This document shows, piece by piece, positions 6,984-16,130 of a stretch of DNA of 64,000 nucleotides. The stretch lies in assembly GCF_020165195.1 (NCBI RefSeq), contig NZ_JAIUHR010000006.1, positions 62,001 to 126,000 on the forward strand, read 5' to 3'. The stretch's first letter is position 1; the number at the start of each line of letters is the position of its first letter. This DNA comes from Mesorhizobium sp. CA14. GTDB taxonomy: Bacteria; Pseudomonadota; Alphaproteobacteria; Rhizobiales; Rhizobiaceae. The notes below the pieces were generated by a model, which saw only the letters and a list, made by a program, of their open reading frames with translations, did no database searches and was not told the DNA's origin. Made by a program: the position numbers and the translations under genes.

Positions 6984-9779
6984 ATGGCGAAGACGATCAA
7001 CAAGGGCTTGGGCGCTGGCCAGCCTGGGCCAGATCAGCCGTTTCTCGACACCACCGCCTACGGATCCGGGCCGGACGACTCTGTCTCGGATGTGACCGAG
7101 AACGCCGCCATCACCCACCACGTGGCCACGGTGAACGGGACTTCCGTTCCCTACACCGCCACAGCCGGTCATCTCGTCGCCGTCGATCCGTCGAGTTCGA
7201 AGCCGGCCGCCAAGGTCTTCTATGTCGCCTTCACGGCGGACGGCATGGACGCGACCACCCGGCCGGTGACCTTCTTCTACAATGGCGGACCTGGCTCGTC
7301 GTCGGTCTTCCTGCTGCTCGGCTCGTTTGCGCCCAGGCGCATCAGAACCAGCATGCCGGGCTTCACGCCGCCTCCGCCCTACGCCATGGAGGACAATCCC
7401 GATAGCCTGATCGACCGCAGCGACCTTGTCTATATCAACCCGGTCGGCACCGGCTATTCCGCGGCGATCGCACCTTTCAAGAACCGCGACTTCTGGGGAG
7501 TCGATCAGGACGCCGTCTCGATCAAGCAGTTCATCAAGCGGTATCTCAGCGCTTTCAATCGTTGGAACTCGCCACGCTTCCTGCTCGGCGAATCCTACGG
7601 CACGGCCCGCAGCTGCGTGCTGGCTTGGCTGCTGCACGAGGACGGCCTCGACCTCAACGGAATCACGCTGCAATCCAGCGTGCTCGACTATCCCGCCAAC
7701 TTCTCCAACGCGGTCGGCCTCATGCCGACCTTTGCCGCAGATGCGTGGTTTCACAAGAAGACCGGCATCGAGCCGCTGCCAGCGAACCTCGCCTCGTACA
7801 TGGAGACCGTGACTCAGTTCGCGCAAGGCCCCTACAGTGCAGCACTGAACGCTTTCCCGAAGGCAGACCCCGTGGCGGTGGAGACGCTGAGCCGCTATCT
7901 CGGCTTGCCCGCCAGCGAACTCGGAGGCTGGCGGCTGAATGTGGAGGCTGCCGACCGGCTCGGTCATTCCGCCTTCCTAATCGAGCTTCTGCAGGACCAG
8001 GGCCTAGCGCTGGGCGCCTATGACGGGCGGGTGACCGGCATCGATACGGGCATATCGGCCATCGTCTCGCCCGACGGCGGCATGAACGATCCGACCATGG
8101 CGGCTGTGGGCGGCGTCTACACCACAATGTGGAACAGCTATCTCAACAACGACCTCAAATTCACTGCCACCTCGAACTTCATCGACCTCAACGATCAGGC
8201 CTTCCAGTTTTGGGACTTTAGTCACACCGATCCGACGGGCGCAGTGCAGAAGCCGGACAGCCAGGGCAACCCGACCCTCTACACGGCAGGCGATCTCGCC
8301 GCCACAATGGCCGCCAATCCCGACCTGCTGGTGCTCTCGGCCAACGGCTACTACGATTCGGTGACGCCTTTCTTCCAAACCAAGCTGACGCTGGACGCGA
8401 TGCCGCTGGAGGACGCCCAGGTGCGCGCCAATCTTGCGATCAGGAACTACCCCTCGGGACACATGATCTACCTCGACGGCGCTTCGCGAACGGTCATGAA
8501 AGCCGATCTCGCCGCCATGTACGACCGGGCCGTCGGCACACGTCGCGCCCGCCTGCACGCCCGCGCGGCGCTGTCGCGCGCGGTGCCCAACATCATCCGG
8601 CCCTATTTCAAGCTGCCCGGCGTCGGCGACGTCGCCTTCCGTCCTGCTGCTGCCGGTGCGGAACCGTGGAATGTACCGGATCTGTGCCGGGCCTATGCCT
8701 GGCCGAGCGGCCTCGTCGGCGGCGGCGTCATCGCGATCATCGAGTTCGGCGGCGGGTGGGTGCAGAAGGATATTGATGCTTATTTCCGCTCGACGGGCCT
8801 GCCGGCACCGACCATCGTCGACGTGCCGATCGGCGGCGGCCGCAACGATCCGAACAAGCACTCCGGCAATCCGGCTGCCGACCCGGACCGCGAAGTCGCA
8901 CTCGACATCGAGGTCGCCGCCGCAGCCTACTCTGTGGCCACCGGCGATGCGGCAAGCATCCGCGTCTATTGGGCTGACGCCAGCGACTGGGGCGCGATGG
9001 CGACCGCGATCATCGCCGCCGCGGCCGACGGCTGCGATGTCTGCTCTGTGTCTTGGGGCTCCGACGAGGCTAACTGGAAGTCGGCGGCCGCAATGGCAGG
9101 CATCGACTATCCCGGCAGGCTGAACAAAGCGGCGGAGGCCGCCACCAAGGCCGGCATGATCGTCTTCGCCGCATCGGGCGACAACGATTCCTCGGACGGC
9201 GGGGCCGATCCGGCCAATGTTGACCTGCCGTCTTCCAGCCCGTTCGTCGTTGGCTGCGGCGGCACCATGAAGCCGCACGGCGCCAATGCGGAAGAGACAG
9301 TCTGGAACGACGATCCCGGCAATCCGAACGGCTCGGGAACGGGCGGCGGCTTCTCGGAACTCTTCCGCCCCATGCCGGCATGGCAGGCGGGAGCTCCGCA
9401 CGGCCCCGGCCGCATGGTGCCCGATGTCTCCGCCAGTGCCGATCCCTATACGGGCTACAGTGTCTTCGTGTACGGCCGGCAGGAAGTGATCGGCGGCACC
9501 AGCGCCGTGGCGCCGCTCTATGCCGGGCTATTTGCCGCCTTCGGGCGCAAGCTCGGAATGGTGGCGCCGCAGCTTTGGCTGAACCACACCTGCTTCAACG
9601 ACATAACCACCGGCGATAACGGTTATTTCCGCGCCCGCGTCGGCCCGGACCCCTGCACCGGCATCGGCACTCCTATCGCGGACAAACTGGGCGCGCTGTT
9701 TGAGGCGCCAAGCAAGCCTGCTGCCGAAACGGCGCGCCCAGCGCGCCGCCGACGGCGAAATGCGGCGGCGGTTGCTTGA
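6984..9779 (+). CDS. Fusion of serine carboxypeptidase-like (S10) and sedolisin (S53) peptidase domains
   Basis: One uninterrupted frame of 931 residues holds two unrelated serine peptidase domains. Residues about 1-525 match the S10 carboxypeptidase family: NGGPGSSS at 100-107, nucleophile Ser204 in GESYGT, and likely triad partners Asp458 (NGYYDSVTP) and His493 (SGHMIY). Residues about 535-905 match sedolisins: Glu637 and Asp641 in REVALDIE, oxyanion Asp733 in ASGDND, and Ser840 in GGTSAVAP. The sedolisin calcium-site region DITTGDNG also follows. The usual sedolisin propeptide is absent and the S10 domain takes its place. No signal peptide is visible. ATG at 6984 is chosen over GTG 6957 because GGAGG (6973-6977) is correctly spaced. 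The C-terminus is a basic Arg/Ala tail. All catalytic residues of both domains appear intact. Confidence 0.9.
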   Translation: MAKTINKGLGAGQPGPDQPFLDTTAYGSGPDDSVSDVTENAAITHHVATVNGTSVPYTATAGHLVAVDPSSSKPAAKVFYVAFTADGMDATTRPVTFFYNGGPGSSSVFLLLGSFAPRRIRTSMPGFTPPPPYAMEDNPDSLIDRSDLVYINPVGTGYSAAIAPFKNRDFWGVDQDAVSIKQFIKRYLSAFNRWNSPRFLLGESYGTARSCVLAWLLHEDGLDLNGITLQSSVLDYPANFSNAVGLMPTFAADAWFHKKTGIEPLPANLASYMETVTQFAQGPYSAALNAFPKADPVAVETLSRYLGLPASELGGWRLNVEAADRLGHSAFLIELLQDQGLALGAYDGRVTGIDTGISAIVSPDGGMNDPTMAAVGGVYTTMWNSYLNNDLKFTATSNFIDLNDQAFQFWDFSHTDPTGAVQKPDSQGNPTLYTAGDLAATMAANPDLLVLSANGYYDSVTPFFQTKLTLDAMPLEDAQVRANLAIRNYPSGHMIYLDGASRTVMKADLAAMYDRAVGTRRARLHARAALSRAVPNIIRPYFKLPGVGDVAFRPAAAGAEPWNVPDLCRAYAWPSGLVGGGVIAIIEFGGGWVQKDIDAYFRSTGLPAPTIVDVPIGGGRNDPNKHSGNPAADPDREVALDIEVAAAAYSVATGDAASIRVYWADASDWGAMATAIIAAAADGCDVCSVSWGSDEANWKSAAAMAGIDYPGRLNKAAEAATKAGMIVFAASGDNDSSDGGADPANVDLPSSSPFVVGCGGTMKPHGANAEETVWNDDPGNPNGSGTGGGFSELFRPMPAWQAGAPHGPGRMVPDVSASADPYTGYSVFVYGRQEVIGGTSAVAPLYAGLFAAFGRKLGMVAPQLWLNHTCFNDITTGDNGYFRARVGPDPCTGIGTPIADKLGALFEAPSKPAAETARPARRRRRNAAAVA

Positions 9780-10409
9780 ACCAGCCGGCGCTCCCGAGGG
9801 CCTAATTGCGGCGCGAACCCCGGAACCCGCTTCCAGCCGACATAGGCGTGGCAGCCATCGCACACAATGTCAGAGGTGGCCCTCCGTTCGATGCGTCTGA
9901 AGACTGCAAGCTTTTTGGAACAAAATCTCTCGCTGCCGAGATGGCAGAGGTGTGCAGGGCTTTCAGCCGTTCACTTTGCGCGCCTTTGTCGCTTCGCCGT
10001 TACGGCGGCCTGGAACTCGATTTCGTTTGGATTTCTGCACATGGTCACCAGAGCTGAGCGTCTTCGATGAAGCCTGTCGAACCGCAAATCTCGCATTGAG
10101 CGTCAGCTCGCTTCGAGAGCCGCTCGCTCCGGCGTTGAATAGCGGCGCGGTTATACGGGAGGACACGGGATTAATTTAGTCCTCCTCGTGGTCCGTGGTT
10201 TCGCCAGACCATACGAGAGAATACGAAGGGGGCAGGTTGGCGAACCATCGGCAAGCTATTGATTCTGTACAGAAAACATTGCCCTCTCCGGACACGCATT
10301 ATCGTTACTTGTCAAATAGCATTTGACTCGGAGGTGCCTCCGCGGATCGCCGATCGATTGCGCGTAGTCCGCGCGCCGAACACCGCACCAGTCCGATCAA
10401 TAAGGCGCC
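9780..10409. other. 630-bp gap with no convincing gene
   Basis: Several short frames exist here, but none has a ribosome site, a recognisable motif or a sensible composition. The only structured element I see is the palindrome at 10311-10327, listed separately. The right part presumably holds the promoter of the ArsR-type regulator. Confidence 0.5.
10311..10327. promoter_or_regulatory. Perfect 7-3-7 palindrome upstream of the regulator gene
   Basis: GTCAAAT-AGC-ATTTGAC is a perfect inverted repeat 83 bp before the ATG at 10410. Its size and symmetry suit a dimeric winged-helix regulator, so autoregulation by the ArsR-type protein is a reasonable guess. Not verified. Confidence 0.4.
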
Positions 10410-11423
10410 ATGGGTTCGGCCAGTGCTTTGACTAAATCAGATTCCCAGATATACAAGACAATTTCGGGTTTGGATTTCGCATCGATTGGCCCCTTCATGA
10501 GTCGTAATTTTTTGGTGATCGAGCCTGAAGAGGGCATCGCCGTGCTCAAGGGGCTTGCCTCTTTGGCGCGCATTTCCATGCTGAAATTGCTGCACGAGAA
10601 GGGGCCGATGAATGTCAACGACGTCGCCGCTGTGCTGTCGCTGCCGCAATCGACGGTCTCGACCAATATCCAGGTGCTTGAGGACGCGGGCCTGATCCGC
10701 ACCGAGAACCAAAAGGCGAAGAAGGGCAGCCAGAAGATCTGCTATCCGACCGCCGAAGAAGTGCTCGTGGTCTTCAAGAGCGAGTATCGTGCGGTCAAGA
10801 ACGACGCGATCGAAGTATCGATGCCGATTGGGCTTTACACCGGATTCGAGGTTACCGCGCCCTGCGGTCTCTGTTCGCCGGACGGGATCATCGGTCTGCT
10901 TGATGTGCCCAACACTTTCCTGGATCCGGACCGTATGAAGGCCGGTCTGTTGTGGTTCACGCGCGGCTTTGTCGAATATCAGTTCCCCAACAATGCCAAG
11001 CTCGCCAATACCGAGATTACCGAACTCGAGCTGGTGGCTGAACTGTCCTCGGAAGTGCCGGGCACCAGCGCCGACTGGCCCTCCGACATCACGCTGACGA
11101 TCAATGGCGTCGACGTCGGCACCTGGACGTCACCGGGCGATTTCGGCGACAAGCGCGGCGTTTTCACGCCCTCCTGGTGGAAGCTCAAGGGCTCGCAATA
11201 TGGCAAGCTGAAGAACTGGCGGGTTTCCGCTGACGGAACCTATGTCGACGGCGTCAGGATTTCCGAGACCAGCCTCGCCGCCCTCGATCTCAAGGGCCAT
11301 CATTCAATCCGGGTTCGGATTGGCGTCAAGGACGACGCTGAGCGTCCCGGCGGAATCAATATTTTCGGCAAGGGATTTGGAAACTACGATCAGGACATTC
11401 TGCTGAGGATCAAAACCGGTTGA
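10410..11423 (+). CDS. ArsR-type winged-helix regulator with a large C-terminal sensor-like domain
   Basis: A 337-residue protein. Residues about 40-125 form an ArsR-like winged helix: a LARISMLKLLHEKGPMNV segment, the recognition helix LPQSTVSTNIQVLEDAGLI, then a wing. The remaining 200 residues are beta-rich with many Gly, Trp and Thr, and do not look like a metal site. They resemble a jelly-roll ligand-binding fold, possibly sensing a sugar. The gene lies directly upstream of the GH51 arabinofuranosidase, so it probably controls that operon. ATG 10410 is the longest start. ATG 10497 (MSRNFLV) would give 308 residues and is equally plausible because neither has a strong ribosome site. Confidence 0.8.
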   Translation: MGSASALTKSDSQIYKTISGLDFASIGPFMSRNFLVIEPEEGIAVLKGLASLARISMLKLLHEKGPMNVNDVAAVLSLPQSTVSTNIQVLEDAGLIRTENQKAKKGSQKICYPTAEEVLVVFKSEYRAVKNDAIEVSMPIGLYTGFEVTAPCGLCSPDGIIGLLDVPNTFLDPDRMKAGLLWFTRGFVEYQFPNNAKLANTEITELELVAELSSEVPGTSADWPSDITLTINGVDVGTWTSPGDFGDKRGVFTPSWWKLKGSQYGKLKNWRVSADGTYVDGVRISETSLAALDLKGHHSIRVRIGVKDDAERPGGINIFGKGFGNYDQDILLRIKTG

Positions 11424-11567
11424 TATCATCAAATCGGGTTTCAAAAATAGTCCATTGATTTCAATGTGTTGACTTCGTTTGCGACTGAGATTGTCGGTCA
11501 ATTGTCAGACTTTTGATGGTTTTTCGCTTGACGAATGGATGCCGTTTCCCTCTGATATCTAATAAGG

Positions 11568-11579
11568 TGATTTAAATCA
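11568..11579. promoter_or_regulatory. Palindromic candidate operator before the arabinofuranosidase gene
   Basis: TGATTTAAATCA is a perfect 12-bp palindrome 28 bp before the ATG at 11608. A second, overlapping symmetry (ATCAT-N5-ATGAT, 11576-11590) follows. A TTGACG at 11528-11533 lies upstream and could be a -35 element, but its -10 partner is weak. The site sits where a repressor would block the GH51 operon. Confidence 0.4.
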
Positions 11580-11607
11580 TCATTTATGATATTCTCGGAG
11601 GGAATGC

Positions 11608-13119
11608 ATGAAGGCGGCCGTTACGGCGCATCCGCGTTATATCGTTTCGAAGATCGACCCCAGGCTTTATGGATCCTTCATCGAGCATCTTGGGCGGGCG
11701 GTTTACACCGGTATCTATGAGCCCGGTCATGCGACGGCGGATGACAACGGCATGCGTCGCGACGTCATCGATCTCGTCAGGGAACTCAAGGTTCCGATCG
11801 TCCGCTATCCCGGCGGCAATTTCGTATCCGCTTACAATTGGGAGGACGGCGTCGGCCCCAAGGAAGAGCGCCCGGTGCGCCTCGACCTTGCCTGGCACAC
11901 GTCGGAAAGCAATGAAGTCGGCCTGCATGAATTTGCCGACTGGTGCGCCTCGGCGAACACCGAGATGATGCTTGCCGTCAATCTCGGCTCGCGTGGCCTC
12001 GATGAAGCCCGCAACTTTCTGGAATACACCAATCATCCCGGCGGCAGCGAGTGGAGCGACAAGCGCATCGCCAACGGCCGCAAGGAGCCCTTCGACGTCA
12101 AGCTCTGGTGCCTTGGCAACGAGATGGACGGCCCCTGGCAGATCGGCCACAAGACCGCCGACGAGTATGGCCGCCTGGCCCACGAGACCGCCAAGGCGAT
12201 GCGTGCCTTCTCCAAGTCGCTCGAGCTCGTGGTCTGCGGCTCGTCGAATGCCAAGATGCCGACATACCCGGAATGGGAAGCGACCGTTCTCGATCATACT
12301 TACAACGAGGTAGATTACATCTCGCTGCACATGTATTTCGACAATGAAGCCAATGACGCGCCGAATTATCTTGCCATGAGCGAGAAGCTCGACGCTTACA
12401 TTGTCTCGGTCGCCGGCGTTATCGACTATATCAAGGCCAAGAAGCGCTCCAAGAAGCAGGTCTACATCTCGTTCGACGAATGGAACGTCTGGTACCATTC
12501 CAAGGAGCAGGACAAGAAGATCCTTGGCGGCAATGAGGGCTGGCCTTTCGCCCCGCCATTGCTCGAAGACATCTACAATTTCGAGGACGTGCTGCAGGTC
12601 GGCCTGATCCTCAACACCTTCATCCGTCGTTCCGACGTGGTCAAGATCGCGTGCCTGGCGCAACTGGTCAATGTCATCGCGCCGATCATGACCGTCCCCA
12701 ATGGCCCGGCATGGCGGCAGACGATCTTCTATCCTTATCTCTATGCCTCGATCTACGGCCGCGGCAATGCGCTGGATCTCAAGGTGGAAAGCCCGACCTA
12801 CAGCTCCACCGTCGCCGGAGATGTTTCATATGTCGACGTCGCCGGCGTGCATGACACGGAAACCGGACATGTCACCTTCTTTGCCATCAACCGCCATTCG
12901 AGCGAGGAAATCGAAACCGCGATCGACATAGCGGGCTTCGGCGCAGCTGAGATCGTCGACCATCAGCTGATGACGCACGCGGATCTGAAAGCCGTCAATT
13001 CGGCGCAGAACCCAAGCAATGTCGGGCCCACAAAGGGGACCGGCGCGGCGGCGGTGGGCGGCAAATTGAGCCTGCCGCTGCCGCCCTATTCCTACCAGAT
13101 GGTGCGCCTGAAGCTCTGA
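11608..13119 (+). CDS. abfA: Alpha-N-arabinofuranosidase, glycoside hydrolase family 51
   Basis: A 503-residue enzyme, the normal length for GH51 intracellular arabinofuranosidases, which release terminal arabinofuranose from arabino-oligosaccharides. The (beta/alpha)8 barrel carries the acid/base Glu172 in LWCLGNEMDG and the nucleophile Glu291 in SFDEWNVWY. A C-terminal beta domain ends with PPYSYQMVRLKL. There is no signal peptide, so its substrates must be imported, which fits the ABC importer that follows. ATG at 11608 has GGAGGGA (11597-11603) at good spacing. Its last codons form one arm of a long hairpin, listed separately. Confidence 0.93.
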   Translation: MKAAVTAHPRYIVSKIDPRLYGSFIEHLGRAVYTGIYEPGHATADDNGMRRDVIDLVRELKVPIVRYPGGNFVSAYNWEDGVGPKEERPVRLDLAWHTSESNEVGLHEFADWCASANTEMMLAVNLGSRGLDEARNFLEYTNHPGGSEWSDKRIANGRKEPFDVKLWCLGNEMDGPWQIGHKTADEYGRLAHETAKAMRAFSKSLELVVCGSSNAKMPTYPEWEATVLDHTYNEVDYISLHMYFDNEANDAPNYLAMSEKLDAYIVSVAGVIDYIKAKKRSKKQVYISFDEWNVWYHSKEQDKKILGGNEGWPFAPPLLEDIYNFEDVLQVGLILNTFIRRSDVVKIACLAQLVNVIAPIMTVPNGPAWRQTIFYPYLYASIYGRGNALDLKVESPTYSSTVAGDVSYVDVAGVHDTETGHVTFFAINRHSSEEIETAIDIAGFGAAEIVDHQLMTHADLKAVNSAQNPSNVGPTKGTGAAAVGGKLSLPLPPYSYQMVRLKL

Positions 13120-13135
13120 CTTCAGGCGCACCATC
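13098..13135 (+). terminator. Perfect 16-bp stem-loop spanning the abfA stop codon
   Basis: Bases 13098-13113 and 13120-13135 are perfect reverse complements with a 6-nt loop that contains the TGA stop. No T-run follows, so an intrinsic terminator is unlikely. A transcript stabiliser, processing site or attenuator that sets the ratio of enzyme to transporter is more plausible. Confidence 0.6.
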
Positions 13136-13162
13136 GTGCATGGGCTGAGGAGGAGCCTCGAC

Positions 13163-14254
13163 GTGACGGCCGATATCGAGATCAGGAATGTGAGCAAGCA
13201 TTTCGGTGCCATGACGGTGCTGGATGATCTGTCTCTCTCCATCAAGGCACGCGAATTCATCGTGTTTCTCGGGCCGTCCGGCTGCGGGAAATCGACGCTT
13301 CTGCGCATGATCGCGGGCCTCGAAACTGTCGATACCGGCGAGATAGCCATCAACAACGAGCGTATCGATCATCTGCCGCCGGGCAAGCGCGGCATTGCCA
13401 TGGTGTTCCAGTCCTATGCGCTTTATCCGCATATGAGCGTGCGCGACAACATGGCATTCGGGCTCGAGAATATCGGCATGCCGCGCGACGTCATTGAGGC
13501 GCGCATAAAGGAGAGCGCCCGCATCCTCGAAATGGAGCACCTGCTCGAGCGCAAGCCGGGCCAACTCTCCGGCGGCCAGCGGCAGCGCGTCGCCATCGGC
13601 CGTGCGATCGTCAAGGAGCCGAAGGCCTTTCTGTTCGACGAACCGCTCTCCAATCTCGATGCGGCATTGCGGACCCGTACCCGCATCGAACTTGCCCAAC
13701 TGCACCAGCGCCTGCAATCGACGATGATCTTCGTCACCCACGATCAGGTCGAAGCGATGACGCTCGCCGACCGCATTGTCGTCATGAACAATCGCAAGAT
13801 CGAGCAGATCGGCTCTCCCATGGAAATCTACGACCGGCCCGCGACCAAATTCGTCGCAGGCTTCGTCGGCGCGCCGGCAATGAATTTTGTCGAGGCGACG
13901 CTCGACAGATCGAGCCGGAATGCCAGGGCCAGGTTTGCGGACGGCATATCGGTTCAGACCGAGATCGCCTCCGACCAGACGATCGACGGCAAATACACTT
14001 TCGGCATCCGTTCGGAAGACGTGCGCATCGTTCCCGCCGGGCAGGGCAATGCCGATGGCGTGATCGATGTGCTTGAGCGGCTCGGCGAACGCACCCTGGT
14101 CTACGCCCGGCTTGGCGATGGCCAGCAGATCGTCGGCTCGGATGTCGGCAACAGCCGCGTTGCGGTCGGCGACAAGGTCGGGCTCGCCTTCGACGGCCGG
14201 AAATCGCATCTGTTCGGCGAGACCGGTCGCGCCTGGCACGCGAGGGAGGTCTGA
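13163..14254 (+). CDS. Sugar ABC importer ATPase, MalK/UgpC type
   Basis: A 363-residue CUT1-family ATPase. Residues 1-235 carry Walker A GPSGCGKST, the LSGGQRQR signature, Walker B FLFDEPLSNLD and the switch His in FVTHDQVEAMT. The C-terminal third is the OB-fold regulatory domain typical of MalK-like subunits. GTG at 13163 is preferred over the upstream GTG at 13136 because GAGGAGGAG (13147-13155) lies at ideal spacing and MTADIEIRNVSK is a normal family N-terminus. It is the first transporter gene after abfA and should energise the permeases at 14256 and 15188. Confidence 0.93.
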   Translation: MTADIEIRNVSKHFGAMTVLDDLSLSIKAREFIVFLGPSGCGKSTLLRMIAGLETVDTGEIAINNERIDHLPPGKRGIAMVFQSYALYPHMSVRDNMAFGLENIGMPRDVIEARIKESARILEMEHLLERKPGQLSGGQRQRVAIGRAIVKEPKAFLFDEPLSNLDAALRTRTRIELAQLHQRLQSTMIFVTHDQVEAMTLADRIVVMNNRKIEQIGSPMEIYDRPATKFVAGFVGAPAMNFVEATLDRSSRNARARFADGISVQTEIASDQTIDGKYTFGIRSEDVRIVPAGQGNADGVIDVLERLGERTLVYARLGDGQQIVGSDVGNSRVAVGDKVGLAFDGRKSHLFGETGRAWHAREV

Positions 14255-14255
14255 C

Positions 14256-15191
14256 ATGGATGACCGACGGGCGACGCCGCGGACCGTGCTTCCGGCCGCC
14301 AGCGTCAGAGCTGCAAGCGTCGATATCTACGCTCCGCAATGGCGAAACTTCATTTTCGTTGCGCCGTTCCTGTTCTTCTTCACGACGCTTCTGCTGGTCC
14401 CGCTGTTCTGGGGAATGTGGCTGAGCTTCCACAAGGCCGACACGTTCTCATCCGGAAACTTCGTCGGTTTCGGCAACTATGTCAGGCTGTTTCACGACAA
14501 GGTGTTCTTGCAATCGGTCTGGAATACCTTCTATTTCGTGCTTCTGACGGTGCCGACCCTGGCACTGATCGGCCTTTTTCTCGCGCTTTGCCTCAACCGC
14601 CGCACACGCACAGCCGCGGTGCTGCGGACCCTTTTCTTTTCTTCCTCGGTGCTGTCGGTCACGATCGTCACACTGATCTGGCGCATCGTGTTCATTCCGA
14701 ATGTCGGCCTTCTGTCGACGATCTACGGATGGTTCGGCGCAACCGCCCCGGCTTTCATTTCCGATCCCAGCCTGGCGATGATCGGCATCGCCATCGCCAC
14801 CGTCTGGTGGTGCATCGGCCTGCCGATGATGCTCTTTCTCTCCGCCCTCCAGCAGATTCCGCAGGATATTTACGAAGCGGCAGCCCTGGACAATGCCAAT
14901 CGCTGGCAGACGCTACGCTCGATTACGCTGCCGTCGATCAAACGCACCTTCGTCCTGGTGGTCATTGTCCAGATCGTGCTGCAGTTCCAGCTGTTCGGCC
15001 AGGCTTGGCTGATGACACGCGGCGGTCCGAACAACCTGACCAAGCCGATCGTGCTCTACATCTATGACACCGCGTTCCGTCGCTGGGATCTCGGCATGGG
15101 CGCCGCGGCTTCAGAGGTGCTGTTCATCCTCATCCTGATGGCGGCCATGGTCCAGTACCTGGTCACACGCAACAAGGCAGGTCAGGCATGA
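14256..15191 (+). CDS. Sugar ABC importer permease, MalF/UgpA type
   Basis: A 311-residue inner membrane protein with six predicted membrane helices. It has the EAA loop EAAALDNANRWQTLRSITLP near residues 205-225, where the ATPase docks. ATG at 14256 is 1 bp past the ATPase stop codon and gives a normal-length N-terminal cytoplasmic segment. The stop codon overlaps the next permease by ATGA. Together with the gene at 15188 it forms the heterodimeric channel of a CUT1 importer, here predicted to take up arabinosides. Confidence 0.92.
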   Translation: MDDRRATPRTVLPAASVRAASVDIYAPQWRNFIFVAPFLFFFTTLLLVPLFWGMWLSFHKADTFSSGNFVGFGNYVRLFHDKVFLQSVWNTFYFVLLTVPTLALIGLFLALCLNRRTRTAAVLRTLFFSSSVLSVTIVTLIWRIVFIPNVGLLSTIYGWFGATAPAFISDPSLAMIGIAIATVWWCIGLPMMLFLSALQQIPQDIYEAAALDNANRWQTLRSITLPSIKRTFVLVVIVQIVLQFQLFGQAWLMTRGGPNNLTKPIVLYIYDTAFRRWDLGMGAAASEVLFILILMAAMVQYLVTRNKAGQA

Positions 15192-16036
15192 GGGCTCCAG
15201 CCATTTCCATCAAGGGACGCGCATTCGGCGACCGCGTGTTGCTGGCTCTGGTCATCCTGCTTTCCCTGGTCATGATCGCGCCGGTTCTGTGGGTTATCGG
15301 CCTGTCGCTCAAGGAAAATGCCGAGCTGATGGCAAATCCGAATTCTGTGTTTCAGGCGCCCTATACGCTCAAGAACTACATCAACACCATCGGCACCTCG
15401 TCGGTGTTCGTCTGGGTGTTCAACAGCATCATCGTCTCCGGAGGATTGACGCTCGGAACGCTGATCCTGTCGTCGCTTGCCGGCTATGGCTTTGCACGGC
15501 TGAATTTCCCCGGCCGAAACATCCTGTTCGTGATCGTGCTCTTCGGCCTGGCGGTTCCGGAACAGGCCGTGCTTGTCGCCCGCCATCAGATCTTCAGCAT
15601 GCTGAATTTCCACAACACCTATCACGGGCTCATTCTCCCGGGCCTGTCGGCTTCTTTTGGCGTCTTCCTGATGACCCAGTATTTCAAGGCCATCCCGAAG
15701 GAACTGGACGAAGCCGCCATGCTGGACAATGCCAGCCGGTTCAGGACGTTCTGGAAGGTTCTTTTGCCGCTCACGGTACCCGCTCAGGCAACTCTAGGCA
15801 TCTTCACCTTCCTCGGCGCGTGGAACGATTACTTGTGGCCGCTGATCTCGGCAACCAAGAAGGATATGTACACGCTGACGGTCGGCATGGCCTCGACACA
15901 GACCAATTTCGCCCAGTCGGAAGGCATCGGCTTCTTGATGGCGCAGGCGGTGTTCGCCGGCGCGCCGATCCTGATCGTCTACCTGTTTTTCCAGAAATAC
16001 ATCGTCACGGCCGTCTCGGGCGCCGCGGTGAGATGA
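15188..16036 (+). CDS. Sugar ABC importer permease, MalG/UgpE type
   Basis: A 282-residue permease with six predicted helices and the EAA loop DEAAMLDNASRFRTFWKVLL near residue 180. The length and the positively charged N-terminus are typical of MalG-type subunits. It overlaps the upstream permease by four bases (ATGA), which indicates translational coupling. The solute-binding protein follows after a 94-bp gap that contains no further gene. Confidence 0.92.
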   Translation: MRAPAISIKGRAFGDRVLLALVILLSLVMIAPVLWVIGLSLKENAELMANPNSVFQAPYTLKNYINTIGTSSVFVWVFNSIIVSGGLTLGTLILSSLAGYGFARLNFPGRNILFVIVLFGLAVPEQAVLVARHQIFSMLNFHNTYHGLILPGLSASFGVFLMTQYFKAIPKELDEAAMLDNASRFRTFWKVLLPLTVPAQATLGIFTFLGAWNDYLWPLISATKKDMYTLTVGMASTQTNFAQSEGIGFLMAQAVFAGAPILIVYLFFQKYIVTAVSGAAVR

Positions 16037-16130
16037 CGAAATTGCCTGGCGGCGGGGGAGTGCGTCGCAGCGATTGAAGCATGAAGCCAGTCCAGGGTGG
16101 AGTGGCGCAGATTCAGTAGGAGGAACTGAT

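Noticed and set aside
6564-9401. Long minus-strand frames (467 and 465 codons) opposite the peptidase fusion
   Set aside because: They are shadows of a GC-rich gene. They have no ribosome site, no domain, and Arg/Gly/Asp-rich composition typical of antisense translation.
6984-9779. The peptidase fusion as substrate of the nearby type I secretion system
   Set aside because: It has no glycine-rich calcium repeats, its C-terminus is a basic Arg/Ala tail unlike type I signals, and another gene and two intergenic gaps lie between.
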